NCBI GenBank assembly: GCA_008012315.1 | Contig: SSEL01000037.1 | Coordinates: 78,495-142,494 of the forward strand | Reading direction: 5' to 3' | Length of the DNA: 64,000 nt | From: Rhodospirillaceae bacterium | GTDB taxonomy: Bacteria > Pseudomonadota > Alphaproteobacteria > Dongiales > Dongiaceae | In this document: piece by piece, positions 33,445 to 41,583 of the stretch | Position numbering within the stretch: the stretch's first letter is position 1 | How the letters are laid out: every line of letters starts with the position of its first letter | The notes under the pieces: model-generated | Told to the model about the DNA's origin: nothing | The model's input: only the letters and a program-made list of their open reading frames with translations | Database searches by the model: none | Translations under genes and position numbers: made by a program

Positions 33445-35010
33445 TCAAGCCTGGCCCGGTCTTTCCCGCACGATCTGCGCCAGGATCTTGATCCCCGGCT
33501 CGATCCGCTCGATCGGGATCGACGAGACACCAAGCCGGCAATAGCGCATCCGTTCCGCCGGATGACGATCGGTGCGATGGAAATGCACGCCGCCGCTTTC
33601 AATCACCACGCCGCGTTTCAACGCCTCGGCTTCGACCGCCGCCATATCCAGGCGCGGCGGCCCCTTGATCCACAACGCCGATCCGCCGGCGGCGGCATTG
33701 ACGCTGAATTCCGGCAGATATTTGCCGAGCGCGGCGGTCGCCTCCAGCAGCCGGTCGCGATAGGCGTGGCAAAGCCGGCGCAGCAGCCCGTCGTAATGGC
33801 CGTCGGCCAGGAACAGCGCCACGGTCCGCTGGTTGTTGGCGGCGGGATGACGCAGCATCAGCCGGCGCAGGGCCCGGGCCTCGCGGATCAGCGGCTTCGG
33901 GCCCACCATGTAGCCGAAGCGCAGGCCCGGGGCCAAGGTCTTGGACAGGCTGGCGATGAAGATCACCCGGTCCTGGCTGTCGAGCGATTTCAGCGCCGGT
34001 TGCGGCGAGCCGCTATGAGAGATCTCGCTCTCGTAATCGTCTTCGATGATGATGACGTCGTCGCGCCGCGCCGCCGCCAGCAGGGCCTGGCGGCGCGCCA
34101 GGCTCATGGTCACCGTGGTGGGAAATTGATGGCTCGGTGTCACATAAACATAGTCGCACCCCGCCAAGGCATTCTCGCCGATGACCAGCCCCTCGCGGTC
34201 GACATCCAGGCCGGCCACATGTTCGGTGCGCAAGGCGGCGATGTTGCGGGCATCGGTATAGCCGGGATCTTCGATGCCGAAGCGCGTGCGGGCATCGAAT
34301 AGCAGGCTGACCAGCAGATAGAGGGCGTTCTGTGCCCCCACCGTTACCAGGATCTCATCTGGCGCGGCGAGGATGCCGCGCCGCGGCAGCAGCCGCGTGC
34401 GGATCTGCTCCACCAGCTTCGGGTCGTCCTCGGTGAAGCGGTCCTTCGACCATTCGCGCACGGAATCGATGCTCAGCGCCTGGCGCGAACATTCCCGCCA
34501 GGCCGAGAGCGGAAAGATGTTCTGATCCACCTGGCCATAGATGAAGGGATAGGGCTGGTCGGCCCAGTTCATCGGCTTGACGGTGCTGTGCTGTTGCGAG
34601 GGATGACGCTTCATGCGGCCATACCAGTCCGGCCGCTGATCATCGGCTTTGACCGGCGTGTCGCTGGGCGGGTTGCGGGCCGGTGGGCCGGCACGGTTGC
34701 GCAGGATATCTGGATTGACAAAGAAGCCGCTGCGCTGGCGCGAGACCAGATAGCCTTCCTCGACCAGGTCCTGATAGGTCAGCACCACTGTATTGCGGGC
34801 GATCTTCAGGCTGCGGGCGAGGCTGCGACAGGAGGGCAGGGCGCTGCCGGCAGGGATCTGCCCGTCGAGGATCGCGGAAACCAGGCGGCGGCGCAATTGG
34901 GCCTGAAGGGTGACGGTTTTGTCCGTTTCCAGGTGAAACAGATAAGCGTGGCTGGCGTGGCCCAAAGAAAATCTCCGAACTGGCACAATGGCTGCACCGG
35001 AAAGCGGCAT
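33445..35010 (-). CDS. MocR-family PLP-dependent regulator (TauR-like)
   Basis: 521 residues from ATG 35010 (MPLSGAAIVPV). A GntR-type winged helix lies at about 30-100 (LPSCRSLARSLKIARNTVVL), then a long linker and an aminotransferase-like domain with the PLP lysine Lys357 in FIASLSKTLAPGLRFGY. MocR members sense amines by forming an aldimine; TauR, a member, activates taurine genes next to tpa and xsc. Here it precedes xsc by 173 bases on the same strand and is divergent from an ABC importer operon with an aminotransferase, so it probably controls both. Effector identity is inferred. Confidence 0.9.
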   Translation of the reverse strand: MPLSGAAIVPVRRFSLGHASHAYLFHLETDKTVTLQAQLRRRLVSAILDGQIPAGSALPSCRSLARSLKIARNTVVLTYQDLVEEGYLVSRQRSGFFVNPDILRNRAGPPARNPPSDTPVKADDQRPDWYGRMKRHPSQQHSTVKPMNWADQPYPFIYGQVDQNIFPLSAWRECSRQALSIDSVREWSKDRFTEDDPKLVEQIRTRLLPRRGILAAPDEILVTVGAQNALYLLVSLLFDARTRFGIEDPGYTDARNIAALRTEHVAGLDVDREGLVIGENALAGCDYVYVTPSHQFPTTVTMSLARRQALLAAARRDDVIIIEDDYESEISHSGSPQPALKSLDSQDRVIFIASLSKTLAPGLRFGYMVGPKPLIREARALRRLMLRHPAANNQRTVALFLADGHYDGLLRRLCHAYRDRLLEATAALGKYLPEFSVNAAAGGSALWIKGPPRLDMAAVEAEALKRGVVIESGGVHFHRTDRHPAERMRYCRLGVSSIPIERIEPGIKILAQIVRERPGQA

Positions 35011-35251
35011 GATCTCAACGCGGATAGGACTATAGCAATCCACGCGGCGAGATTGAAGACGCTCCGCGAAGCGGATTAAGCTATCTGTCTTAAGAAAACC
35101 TCGGGTGGCCCGGGCATGCGGACTGCTTTATCCTGTTGCCGGAGCAAGCGGCGGCCGGACCGATGCCGTCAGCCGATAAAGGTCCCCGGGATGCAGGCGG
35201 CTCCAAGGAAAGCAAGCCTGCCAAATAAAAAACAACAACAGGAGGAGCTTC

Positions 35252-36424
35252 ATGGAGAGGGATACGAAAGCACAGCGTTCAGCCCATGCGACCCTGCTGC
35301 ATGCCCGTGCATTCAGCCGTCGCGTGGTGTTGAAGCAGGCGGCGGCGGCCGGCGCCATCATGGCGGTCGGGCCGATGATCGTCAAAGACGCGTTCTCGTC
35401 TTCGGGCGAGGTTAATCTGCTGATGTGGTCGGATGAGTTTCCCGAGCCGGTCTTGTCGAATTTCACCAAGGCTACCGGCATCAAGGTCAATCAGACGCCC
35501 TTCTCGCAGAACGAGGAACAGATCAACAAGATCCAGGCGACCGGCGGCGAAGGTTTCGATCTCTGCCAGCCGACCCGCGATCGTGCACCGCAATTCCAGG
35601 AGCTTGGCCTGCTCGGGCCGATCGATACCAACAAGGTGCCGCTCGATGCATTGCTGCCCGCGATGCTGGAAGCCTCGAAGAGCGTTTGGACCTGGGATGG
35701 CAGCCTCTATCATCTGCCGCATCTCTGGGGCACCGAGGCGCTGGCCTGGCGCACCGATAAATGGAAGAAGGATTACAAGGATCTCAGCTACGGCGATCTC
35801 TGGGGCGATGACGTCAAGGGCAAGATCCAGGGGCGGCCGCACTCGCTCATGACCGGGATCGGCCTATGGATGGATCACACCGGCAAGCTGCCCTCGAACC
35901 GCATGCTCGACACCTTCAAGGATGAAGAGACCATGCGCAAGATCTGGACCGAGCTCACCAAATTCGCGGTCGACCACAAGCCCTGGGTCAAGCAGTTCTG
36001 GGATACCGCCGACAACACCAAATCCGGTTTCATGGAAAACGATGTGGTGCTCGGCCAGACCTGGGACGGGCCCGCGCTCAGCCTCAAGAAAGCCGGCAAG
36101 CCCATCACCTATATGGCGCCGCAGGAAGGCGCCATCGCCTGGCTCGACGGCCTCGCCATCCTCAAGGCGGCGAAGAACACCGACCAGGCTTATGAGCTGA
36201 TCAAATATATCTACACGCCGAAAAGCGCTGCGGCGCTGGCCGAAGGCTCGGGCTATAACCCGGTCATCAAGGATGCCGACAAGCATCTCTCGGCGGAAGC
36301 CAAGGCGAATTTCAGCGAGGCCTATCCCGAGAACGCGGTCGATAATCTGTGGTGGCGGCCGCCGGAGCCCTCCTGGTATGGCACGGCGCGCAACGAATTC
36401 GCGGAAAAATTCCAGTCGGCCTAG
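35252..36424 (+). CDS. Spermidine/putrescine-type ABC binding protein
   Basis: 390 residues, with AGGAGG before ATG 35252. A twin-arginine signal (FSRRVVLKQAAAAGAIMAVG, about 24-43) indicates Tat export. The PotD/F-like fold is recognised from VNLLMWSDEFPEPVLSNFTK and DLCQPTRDRA. The ligand could be a polyamine, or a zwitterion such as taurine given the xsc/MocR neighbours. The last sense codon is followed by TAG, which is the second to fourth base of the 138-bp repeat, so the repeat supplies the stop. Confidence 0.9.
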   Translation: MERDTKAQRSAHATLLHARAFSRRVVLKQAAAAGAIMAVGPMIVKDAFSSSGEVNLLMWSDEFPEPVLSNFTKATGIKVNQTPFSQNEEQINKIQATGGEGFDLCQPTRDRAPQFQELGLLGPIDTNKVPLDALLPAMLEASKSVWTWDGSLYHLPHLWGTEALAWRTDKWKKDYKDLSYGDLWGDDVKGKIQGRPHSLMTGIGLWMDHTGKLPSNRMLDTFKDEETMRKIWTELTKFAVDHKPWVKQFWDTADNTKSGFMENDVVLGQTWDGPALSLKKAGKPITYMAPQEGAIAWLDGLAILKAAKNTDQAYELIKYIYTPKSAAALAEGSGYNPVIKDADKHLSAEAKANFSEAYPENAVDNLWWRPPEPSWYGTARNEFAEKFQSA

Positions 36425-36558
36425 AGCGCGATCGTCTTTGATGGAAGCATTTTGCTTCCATCAAAGACGTGAATCGCCCTCTACCCTATTGAGGAGAGCC
36501 GGATTCACGTTTTAGACAAAATCGCGAGGCGATTCCGTCTAAACCGATCCGGCTCTAG
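36421..36558. repeat. Complete 138-bp palindromic intergenic repeat, copy 2
   Basis: Same length and layout as the copy at 19382-19519, with about ten differences, several of which are compensatory inside stems. It begins at CTAG, whose TAG is the stop codon of the binding-protein gene. It separates that gene from the ATPase and permease genes of the same importer. Confidence 0.85.
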
Positions 36559-36573
36559 TCCGCTTTGCTCAGG

Positions 36574-36622
36574 ACGCCCCGGTGGGCCGATGCAGGGATC
36601 GATGCAGGCCGCCGGGGCGTTT
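36574..36622 (+). terminator. GC-rich stem-loop after the binding-protein gene
   Basis: ACGCCCCGG (36574-36582) pairs with CCGGGGCGT (36612-36620), with inner GGCC/GGCC pairing, followed by TT. It may limit read-through from the highly expressed binding-protein gene into the rest of the operon. Confidence 0.55.
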
Positions 36623-36904
36623 CGCTGCGCGCCTTTTCCCATCGGATGCATCTGCACCTATCGAATTGCCGTTATTGGCCCGACCCATGATGAAAGGCCT
36701 ATGACTATGATGACGGCGGCGGATGAATGCATGCGGCGCCCGTCGGCGGTGGCATTGCCAGCAGCGGCGGCATTGCTGGCGGCGCAAGCTTTGGTTACAG
36801 TCTTGGAAAGCATCAGACTGCCGGATGATCGGCGGACCACTTGCCGATGATTGACAGGCAGCGACCCGGTAGAGGCTCGGGACCATGTCTGGGGATTGAA
36901 GCGG
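36623..36904. other. Intergenic region before the ATPase gene
   Basis: About 280 bases without a supported gene. A plus-strand frame at 36590-36850 has no ribosome-binding site and odd composition. A second promoter for the downstream ATPase and permeases could lie here. Confidence 0.4.
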
Positions 36905-37996
36905 ATGAGTGCGGACGTCGAACTCGACCACGTCACCATTGCCTTTGGCAATTTCATCGCCGTCAATGACGCCAGTCTGAAGATCAATAACGGCGAATTC
37001 TTCAGTTTTCTCGGCCCTTCCGGTTGCGGCAAGACCACGATCCTGCGAACCGTCTCCGGATTTCTCGAACCGACCAAGGGCGCGGTGCGCATCGGCGGGC
37101 GGGACATGTCGGGAATCGGGCCGAATAAAAGGCCGACCGCGCTGATCTTCCAGAACCTCGCTTTGTTCCCCCTGATGACGGTGGCGGAGAACATCGCTTA
37201 CGGCCTGCGCGTGCGCGGCATGGGAAGGACAGAGCGTCGCCGCAAGGCCGAACATCTACTCAACATGATCGCCTTGTCCGACCAGGGCGGCAAGATGGTG
37301 GCGGAATTGAGCGGCGGGCAGAAGCAGCGCGTCGCCATCGCTCGTGCCCTGGCGGTGGAACCCCAGGTGCTGCTGCTGGACGAACCGCTTTCCGCGCTCG
37401 ATCTCAAACTGCGCCAGCATATGCGCAACGAGCTGCGGGCGATCCAGCAGCGTGTCGGCATCACCTTCATCTATATCACCCATGACCAGGGCGAGGCGCT
37501 GACCATGTCGGATCGCATCGCGGTGATGAATGAAGGCGTCATCCAGCAGGTCGGCGATGCGAAAAGCATCTATGACCGGCCGGCAACCTCTTTCGTTGCC
37601 TCCTTCGTCGGCGAGAACAATTCCCTGATCGGCAAGGTCGTCCAGGTGGATGGCGCCTATGCCCAGATCAAGACGCAGATGGGCAATGTCACCGGCCGCA
37701 ACCTGCAGGATATACGGATCGGCGAGTCAGCCGTCGCCTTCATCCGGCCGGAGAAGCTGACGCAGCACGCGGCCGCCAATCAGAACCGGTTGCAGACCAC
37801 CGTCAAATCCATCGCCTTCGAAGGCAATCTCAGCCATGTCTATCTGGTCGGGCCCGGCCACCGGCATCTCACCATGACGGTGGGGCGCGAAACCCCCTTG
37901 CCGGAGGCCGGTGCCGATATCGGCCTGCATGCGGCGATCGACGACACCCTGATCCTGCCAATGGGGAAGTTGGCGAGCGGGGAAACTGGCCAGTGA
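36905..37996 (+). CDS. Spermidine/putrescine-type ABC ATPase (PotA/PotG-like)
   Basis: 363 residues from ATG 36905 (MSADVELDHV). Canonical motifs throughout: Walker A GPSGCGKTT, Q-loop IFQNLALFP, signature LSGGQKQR, Walker B LLLDEPLSALD, switch His in THDQGEAL. C-terminal TOBE domain with FIRPEKLTQ. It powers the two permeases encoded next; its stop overlaps the first permease start by 4 bases. An upstream in-frame TTG at 36851 is unlikely. Confidence 0.93.
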   Translation: MSADVELDHVTIAFGNFIAVNDASLKINNGEFFSFLGPSGCGKTTILRTVSGFLEPTKGAVRIGGRDMSGIGPNKRPTALIFQNLALFPLMTVAENIAYGLRVRGMGRTERRRKAEHLLNMIALSDQGGKMVAELSGGQKQRVAIARALAVEPQVLLLDEPLSALDLKLRQHMRNELRAIQQRVGITFIYITHDQGEALTMSDRIAVMNEGVIQQVGDAKSIYDRPATSFVASFVGENNSLIGKVVQVDGAYAQIKTQMGNVTGRNLQDIRIGESAVAFIRPEKLTQHAAANQNRLQTTVKSIAFEGNLSHVYLVGPGHRHLTMTVGRETPLPEAGADIGLHAAIDDTLILPMGKLASGETGQ

Positions 37997-39000
37997 GTAG
38001 ATTTCTCCTGCCGCTCATCCCGGTCGCCGTCGCGCTCATCTTCTGGGGCATGGCGGCGGCGGAACGCCGCGCCGTCGGCAATGTCGCGCATCTCGGTTTC
38101 TTCCGTCGCAATGGCGCGGCGCTGTCGGTCTATCTGCTCGGCGCCGTCGGCCTGTGGATCTTGCTGCTGATCGTCCTGCCGCAGCTTTACATGGTGGAGT
38201 TTTCCTTCCGGCCACGCCTGCCGCCAAGCGAGATGGGCGGGCCGAAGGATGCCTATACCCTGGCCAATTACAGCTATCTGATCTTCGGGCGACCGGGCGA
38301 TCCCGAAGGCTATAACAAGCTGCATCTCGGCATTTTCCTGCGCACCATTGTCGCCAGCATCTTCGTCACGATGCTGAATTTCGCCATTTGCTATCCGATC
38401 GCCTTCTTCATGGCGAAAGTGGCCAAAGGCGGCCAGATGCGGCTGATGGTGCTGGCGTTGATCGTGCCCTTCTGGGTGAACGAGATCCTGCGGGCCTTTG
38501 CCTTCCGTATCCTGTTTTCCAGCAGCGGCGTCTTCAACACCCTGTTGCTGGCGAGCGGCCTGGTGGATGCACCGGTCGATTTCCTTCGGAGCGATATCGC
38601 GCTCTATGCCGGCCTTTCCTATGCCTATCTGCTGCTGATGATCTTCCCGCTCTACAACGCGATCGAGGCGATGGACAGCAACCAGATCGAAGCGGCCCGC
38701 GATCTCGGCGCGCCGTGGTGGCATATCCATCTCTTCGTCGTCATGCCCTATGCCAAGCCCGGCATCGCCGCCGGCTGCACCATGGTCTTCATGCTGACGG
38801 CGGGGGCTTTGGCGGCGCCGCAGGTTCTCGGCGGCCCCAGCAGCCTCTGGTTCACCCAGGTGGTCTATAACTGGTTTTATCAGGCCTTCAACTGGAACCT
38901 GGGCGCTGCCTATGCCTTCGCTTTGCTGATCGCCTGCATCATTTTCGTCATGGTGGTACTGCGTCTCTTCAAGGTGAGCTTGGGAGAGATCGCGCGATGA
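37993..39000 (+). CDS. Spermidine/putrescine-type ABC permease 1 (PotB/H-like)
   Basis: 335 residues from GTG 37993, overlapping the preceding stop. An N-terminal hydrophobic helix and six further spans. The ATPase-contact loop is IEAARDLGAPWWHIHLFVVM, a good EAA motif. Overlaps the second permease by 4 bases. Confidence 0.93.
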   Translation: MSRFLLPLIPVAVALIFWGMAAAERRAVGNVAHLGFFRRNGAALSVYLLGAVGLWILLLIVLPQLYMVEFSFRPRLPPSEMGGPKDAYTLANYSYLIFGRPGDPEGYNKLHLGIFLRTIVASIFVTMLNFAICYPIAFFMAKVAKGGQMRLMVLALIVPFWVNEILRAFAFRILFSSSGVFNTLLLASGLVDAPVDFLRSDIALYAGLSYAYLLLMIFPLYNAIEAMDSNQIEAARDLGAPWWHIHLFVVMPYAKPGIAAGCTMVFMLTAGALAAPQVLGGPSSLWFTQVVYNWFYQAFNWNLGAAYAFALLIACIIFVMVVLRLFKVSLGEIAR

Positions 39001-39869
39001 CCTCCAAGGGTATTTTCCGCTTCTTCATCGGCTTCTATCTGCTGCTGTTCTTCGGCTATCTCTTCGGCCCGCTGCTCATCATGGGCGCGACGGCTTTCAA
39101 CAATTCATCCTATCCCCAGCTCTGGCCCTGGGAAGGCGGCACGCTGGACTGGTTCGTCAAGCTGGCCAATGACCAGGCCATGTTGCGCGGCATCGGCAAC
39201 AGCCTGTTGGTGGGGCTCGGCGTCATCTGCCTCGCCGTGCCGATCGGCCTGGCCGGGGCCATCGTGATGACACAGATCTATTGGCGCGCGCGCGGGCTTT
39301 ATTATCTCGTCGTCGTCTCGCCCTTGCTGACCCCCGGCGTCATCATCGGCATCTCGACGGTGCTGTTCTGGCGTCAGTTGCTGGGCGCCGATCATCCGCT
39401 TTATAGCGGCTATTTCATGACCATCCTCGGCCAGGCGACCTTCATCTCGGCCTATTGCATGCTGATCTTCCTGTCGCGCTTGCAGCGTTTCGATCGTGCC
39501 CAGGAGGAAGCAGCACTCGATCTCGGCGCCAGCAACCTGCAATTCTTCTGGCAGGTCTTGCTGCCGTTTCTGCGGCCGGCGGTCTTTTCCGCCGCAGTCC
39601 TGGCCTTCCTGTCCTCATTCGAGAACTACAACACCACCACCTTCACCATTCTCGCCCGTACCACCCTGACGACCGAGCTGGCCGGCCGCGTCCGGCAGGG
39701 TAGCAATCCCAGCCTCAGCGCGCTGGCCTTGCTGATCATCACCATCACCCTGATCGGTGCCATTCTGTACGAGATCTACAAGCGTCGCGAAGACCGGCGC
39801 GAGAAAGACAGAGCCGCCGTTGCAGCGGCGGCGGAAGCCGAAGGCGAGCCGGCCATCATTGCCGCTTGA
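38997..39869 (+). CDS. Spermidine/putrescine-type ABC permease 2 (PotC/I-like)
   Basis: 290 residues with six spans (first FRFFIGFYLLLFFGYLFGPL). The EAA loop is QEEAALDLGASNLQFFWQVL. The segment SSFENYNTTTFTILARTTLT is typical of PotC/PotI. The C-terminal tail is charged and Ala-rich. It is followed after 113 bases by the aminotransferase gene. Confidence 0.93.
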   Translation: MTSKGIFRFFIGFYLLLFFGYLFGPLLIMGATAFNNSSYPQLWPWEGGTLDWFVKLANDQAMLRGIGNSLLVGLGVICLAVPIGLAGAIVMTQIYWRARGLYYLVVVSPLLTPGVIIGISTVLFWRQLLGADHPLYSGYFMTILGQATFISAYCMLIFLSRLQRFDRAQEEAALDLGASNLQFFWQVLLPFLRPAVFSAAVLAFLSSFENYNTTTFTILARTTLTTELAGRVRQGSNPSLSALALLIITITLIGAILYEIYKRREDRREKDRAAVAAAAEAEGEPAIIAA

Positions 39870-39982
39870 ATATTTACCCGTCGTCATCTGGCCCTGCCTA
39901 TTGAATCGGCCTGTCCCTATGGGGCGATCGCCGCCACGCTCTAGACTGACCGGAAATTCCCGTCAGCTACAGGAGCGCGGCG

Positions 39983-41293
39983 ATGCAATATGCGGCCAAT
40001 AGTCTCGAAAACCATTGGATGCCTTTCACCACCAATCGCGACTTCAAATCCGACCCGCGCCTGATGGTGAAGGCGCAGGGTCTCTATTACTGGAACCACA
40101 AGGGCGAAAAGCTGGTCGATGCCTCATCGGGCCTGTTCTGCTGCGCCGCCGGCCATGGCCGCAAGGAGATCCTCGATGCGGTGACGGCGCAGATGGCGGA
40201 GATCGACTATACGCCACATTTCCAGACCGGCCATCCCAGCTCCTTCGAACTCGCCCGCATGGTAGCGAAGATCACGCCGGACAATCTTGATTACGTCTTC
40301 TTCTGCAATTCCGGCTCGGAAGCGGTGGAAACGGCGATCAAGATCGCTCTGGCCTATCATGTCGCCAATGGGGAGGGCCAGCGCACCCGTTTCGTCAGCC
40401 GCGAGCGTGCCTATCACGGCGTCAATATCGGCGGCGTCTCGCTCAGCGGCATGATGCGCAACCGAGAAGCTTTCGGTGCGGTGATGCCCGGCGTGGTGCA
40501 TCTCCGCCATACCTGGCTGCCGGAGAACCGCTTCTGCCTCGGCGAGCCGCTGACCGGCGTCGAATTGGCGGACGACTTGCAGCATTTCGTCGATCTCTAC
40601 GGTCCGCGCGCCATCGCCGCCTGTTTCGTCGAACCGATCGCCGGCTCGACCGGTGTCCTCATTCCGCCGAAAGGCTATCTCAAGCGCCTGCGCGAAATCT
40701 GCGACAGGCACGGCATCCTGCTGGTCTTCGATGAAGTGATCTGCGGTTTCGGCCGCACCGGCAAGGCCTTCGCGGCGCAAAGCTTCGGCGTGACACCGGA
40801 TATGATCACCATGGCCAAGGCACTCACAAACGGCGCGTTGCCGATGGGCGCGGTGGCGGTCAGCGACAAGATCTACAACACCGTGGTCGGGGCGGCGGCC
40901 GACGGCGCCGTCGAATTCTTCCACGGCTATACCTACTCGGCTCATCCCGCCGCCTGCGCCGCCGGCATCGCGACCCTGAAGATCTACGAACAGGAAGGCC
41001 TGTTCGACCGTGCGGCCGAGATGTCGGATTACTTCCTCGAGCGCATGTATGCCTTGAAGGACATCAAGGCGGTCACCGATATTCGCGGCTACGGCATGCT
41101 CTGCGGCATCGATCTCGCGCCGGGCGTCAGGCCGGGCCTGCGCGGCTACGATGCCACCAAGCGCCTGTTCAATCGCGGCCTGCATATCAAGTTCACCGGC
41201 GATGCCGGCATCTGCGCGCCGGCTCTGGTTGCCGAGAGAAGTCATATCGACGAGATCTACCAGATCTTCCGCGAGGTCTTCAGCGAGTATTGA
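39983..41293 (+). CDS. Class III omega-aminotransferase (beta-alanine/taurine:pyruvate-like)
   Basis: 436 residues, with GGAG before ATG 39983. The PLP lysine is Lys279 (MITMAKALTNGALPMG), the cofactor Asp is Asp250 (VFDEVICGFGRTG), and ENHWMPFTTNRDFKSDPRLM marks the beta-alanine:pyruvate branch. Members transfer the amino group of beta-alanine, taurine, homotaurine or putrescine to pyruvate. Next to a MocR regulator and xsc, conversion of taurine to sulfoacetaldehyde would complete the route; polyamine use is the alternative. Confidence 0.9.
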   Translation: MQYAANSLENHWMPFTTNRDFKSDPRLMVKAQGLYYWNHKGEKLVDASSGLFCCAAGHGRKEILDAVTAQMAEIDYTPHFQTGHPSSFELARMVAKITPDNLDYVFFCNSGSEAVETAIKIALAYHVANGEGQRTRFVSRERAYHGVNIGGVSLSGMMRNREAFGAVMPGVVHLRHTWLPENRFCLGEPLTGVELADDLQHFVDLYGPRAIAACFVEPIAGSTGVLIPPKGYLKRLREICDRHGILLVFDEVICGFGRTGKAFAAQSFGVTPDMITMAKALTNGALPMGAVAVSDKIYNTVVGAAADGAVEFFHGYTYSAHPAACAAGIATLKIYEQEGLFDRAAEMSDYFLERMYALKDIKAVTDIRGYGMLCGIDLAPGVRPGLRGYDATKRLFNRGLHIKFTGDAGICAPALVAERSHIDEIYQIFREVFSEY

Positions 41294-41331
41294 GACGGCG
41301 GACCGATCTTCGCACAGCCTTAACGCATATG

Positions 41332-41418
41332 AGGTTGTCACCCCGGCCTCGGGCGCAACGTGGCTAACCATCTTCAGTTGCCAGGATGGACCCCGGCTCA
41401 AGGCCGGGGTGACAACCT
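41332..41418. repeat. Perfect 18-bp inverted repeat between convergent genes
   Basis: AGGTTGTCACCCCGGCCT (41332-41349) and its exact complement at 41401-41418 enclose 51 bases. Similar CCCCGGcctt...gccgGGGTGACA elements occur widely in alphaproteobacterial intergenic regions. It can act as a bidirectional terminator for the aminotransferase and dehydrogenase genes. Confidence 0.8.
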
Positions 41419-41436
41419 TGTTTGGTGTCGCGACTA

Positions 41437-41487
41437 TGCGATGACGGGCAACAGCGTTGATGGCAAGCGGTGTTGCCCGTTATCGCA
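41437..41487. repeat. Second long inverted repeat in the same gap
   Basis: TGCGAT-G-ACGGGCAACA (41437-41453) pairs with TGTTGCCCGT-T-ATCGCA (41471-41487): 16 pairs with one mismatch, 17-base loop. It is unrelated in sequence to the repeat just before it. Confidence 0.75.
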
Positions 41488-41513
41488 CCGCGCTAGCCAT
41501 AAACACGCTTGTC

Positions 41514-41536
41514 ACCCTCGGACTTGACCCGAGGGT
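41514..41536. repeat. Third short hairpin in the same gap
   Basis: ACCCTCGG (41514-41521) and CCGAGGGT (41529-41536), with a 7-base loop; the sequence ACTTGACCC between and after the arms is typical of common REP-like elements. Confidence 0.65.
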
Positions 41537-41583
41537 CCATTGTGGCGACTGATGAATAGTACCGGCCTGACGTAGGAGCCTGA

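Noticed and set aside
36590..36850. 86-residue plus-strand frame before the ATPase gene
   Set aside because: No ribosome-binding site, no protein-like pattern, and it overlaps a terminator hairpin.
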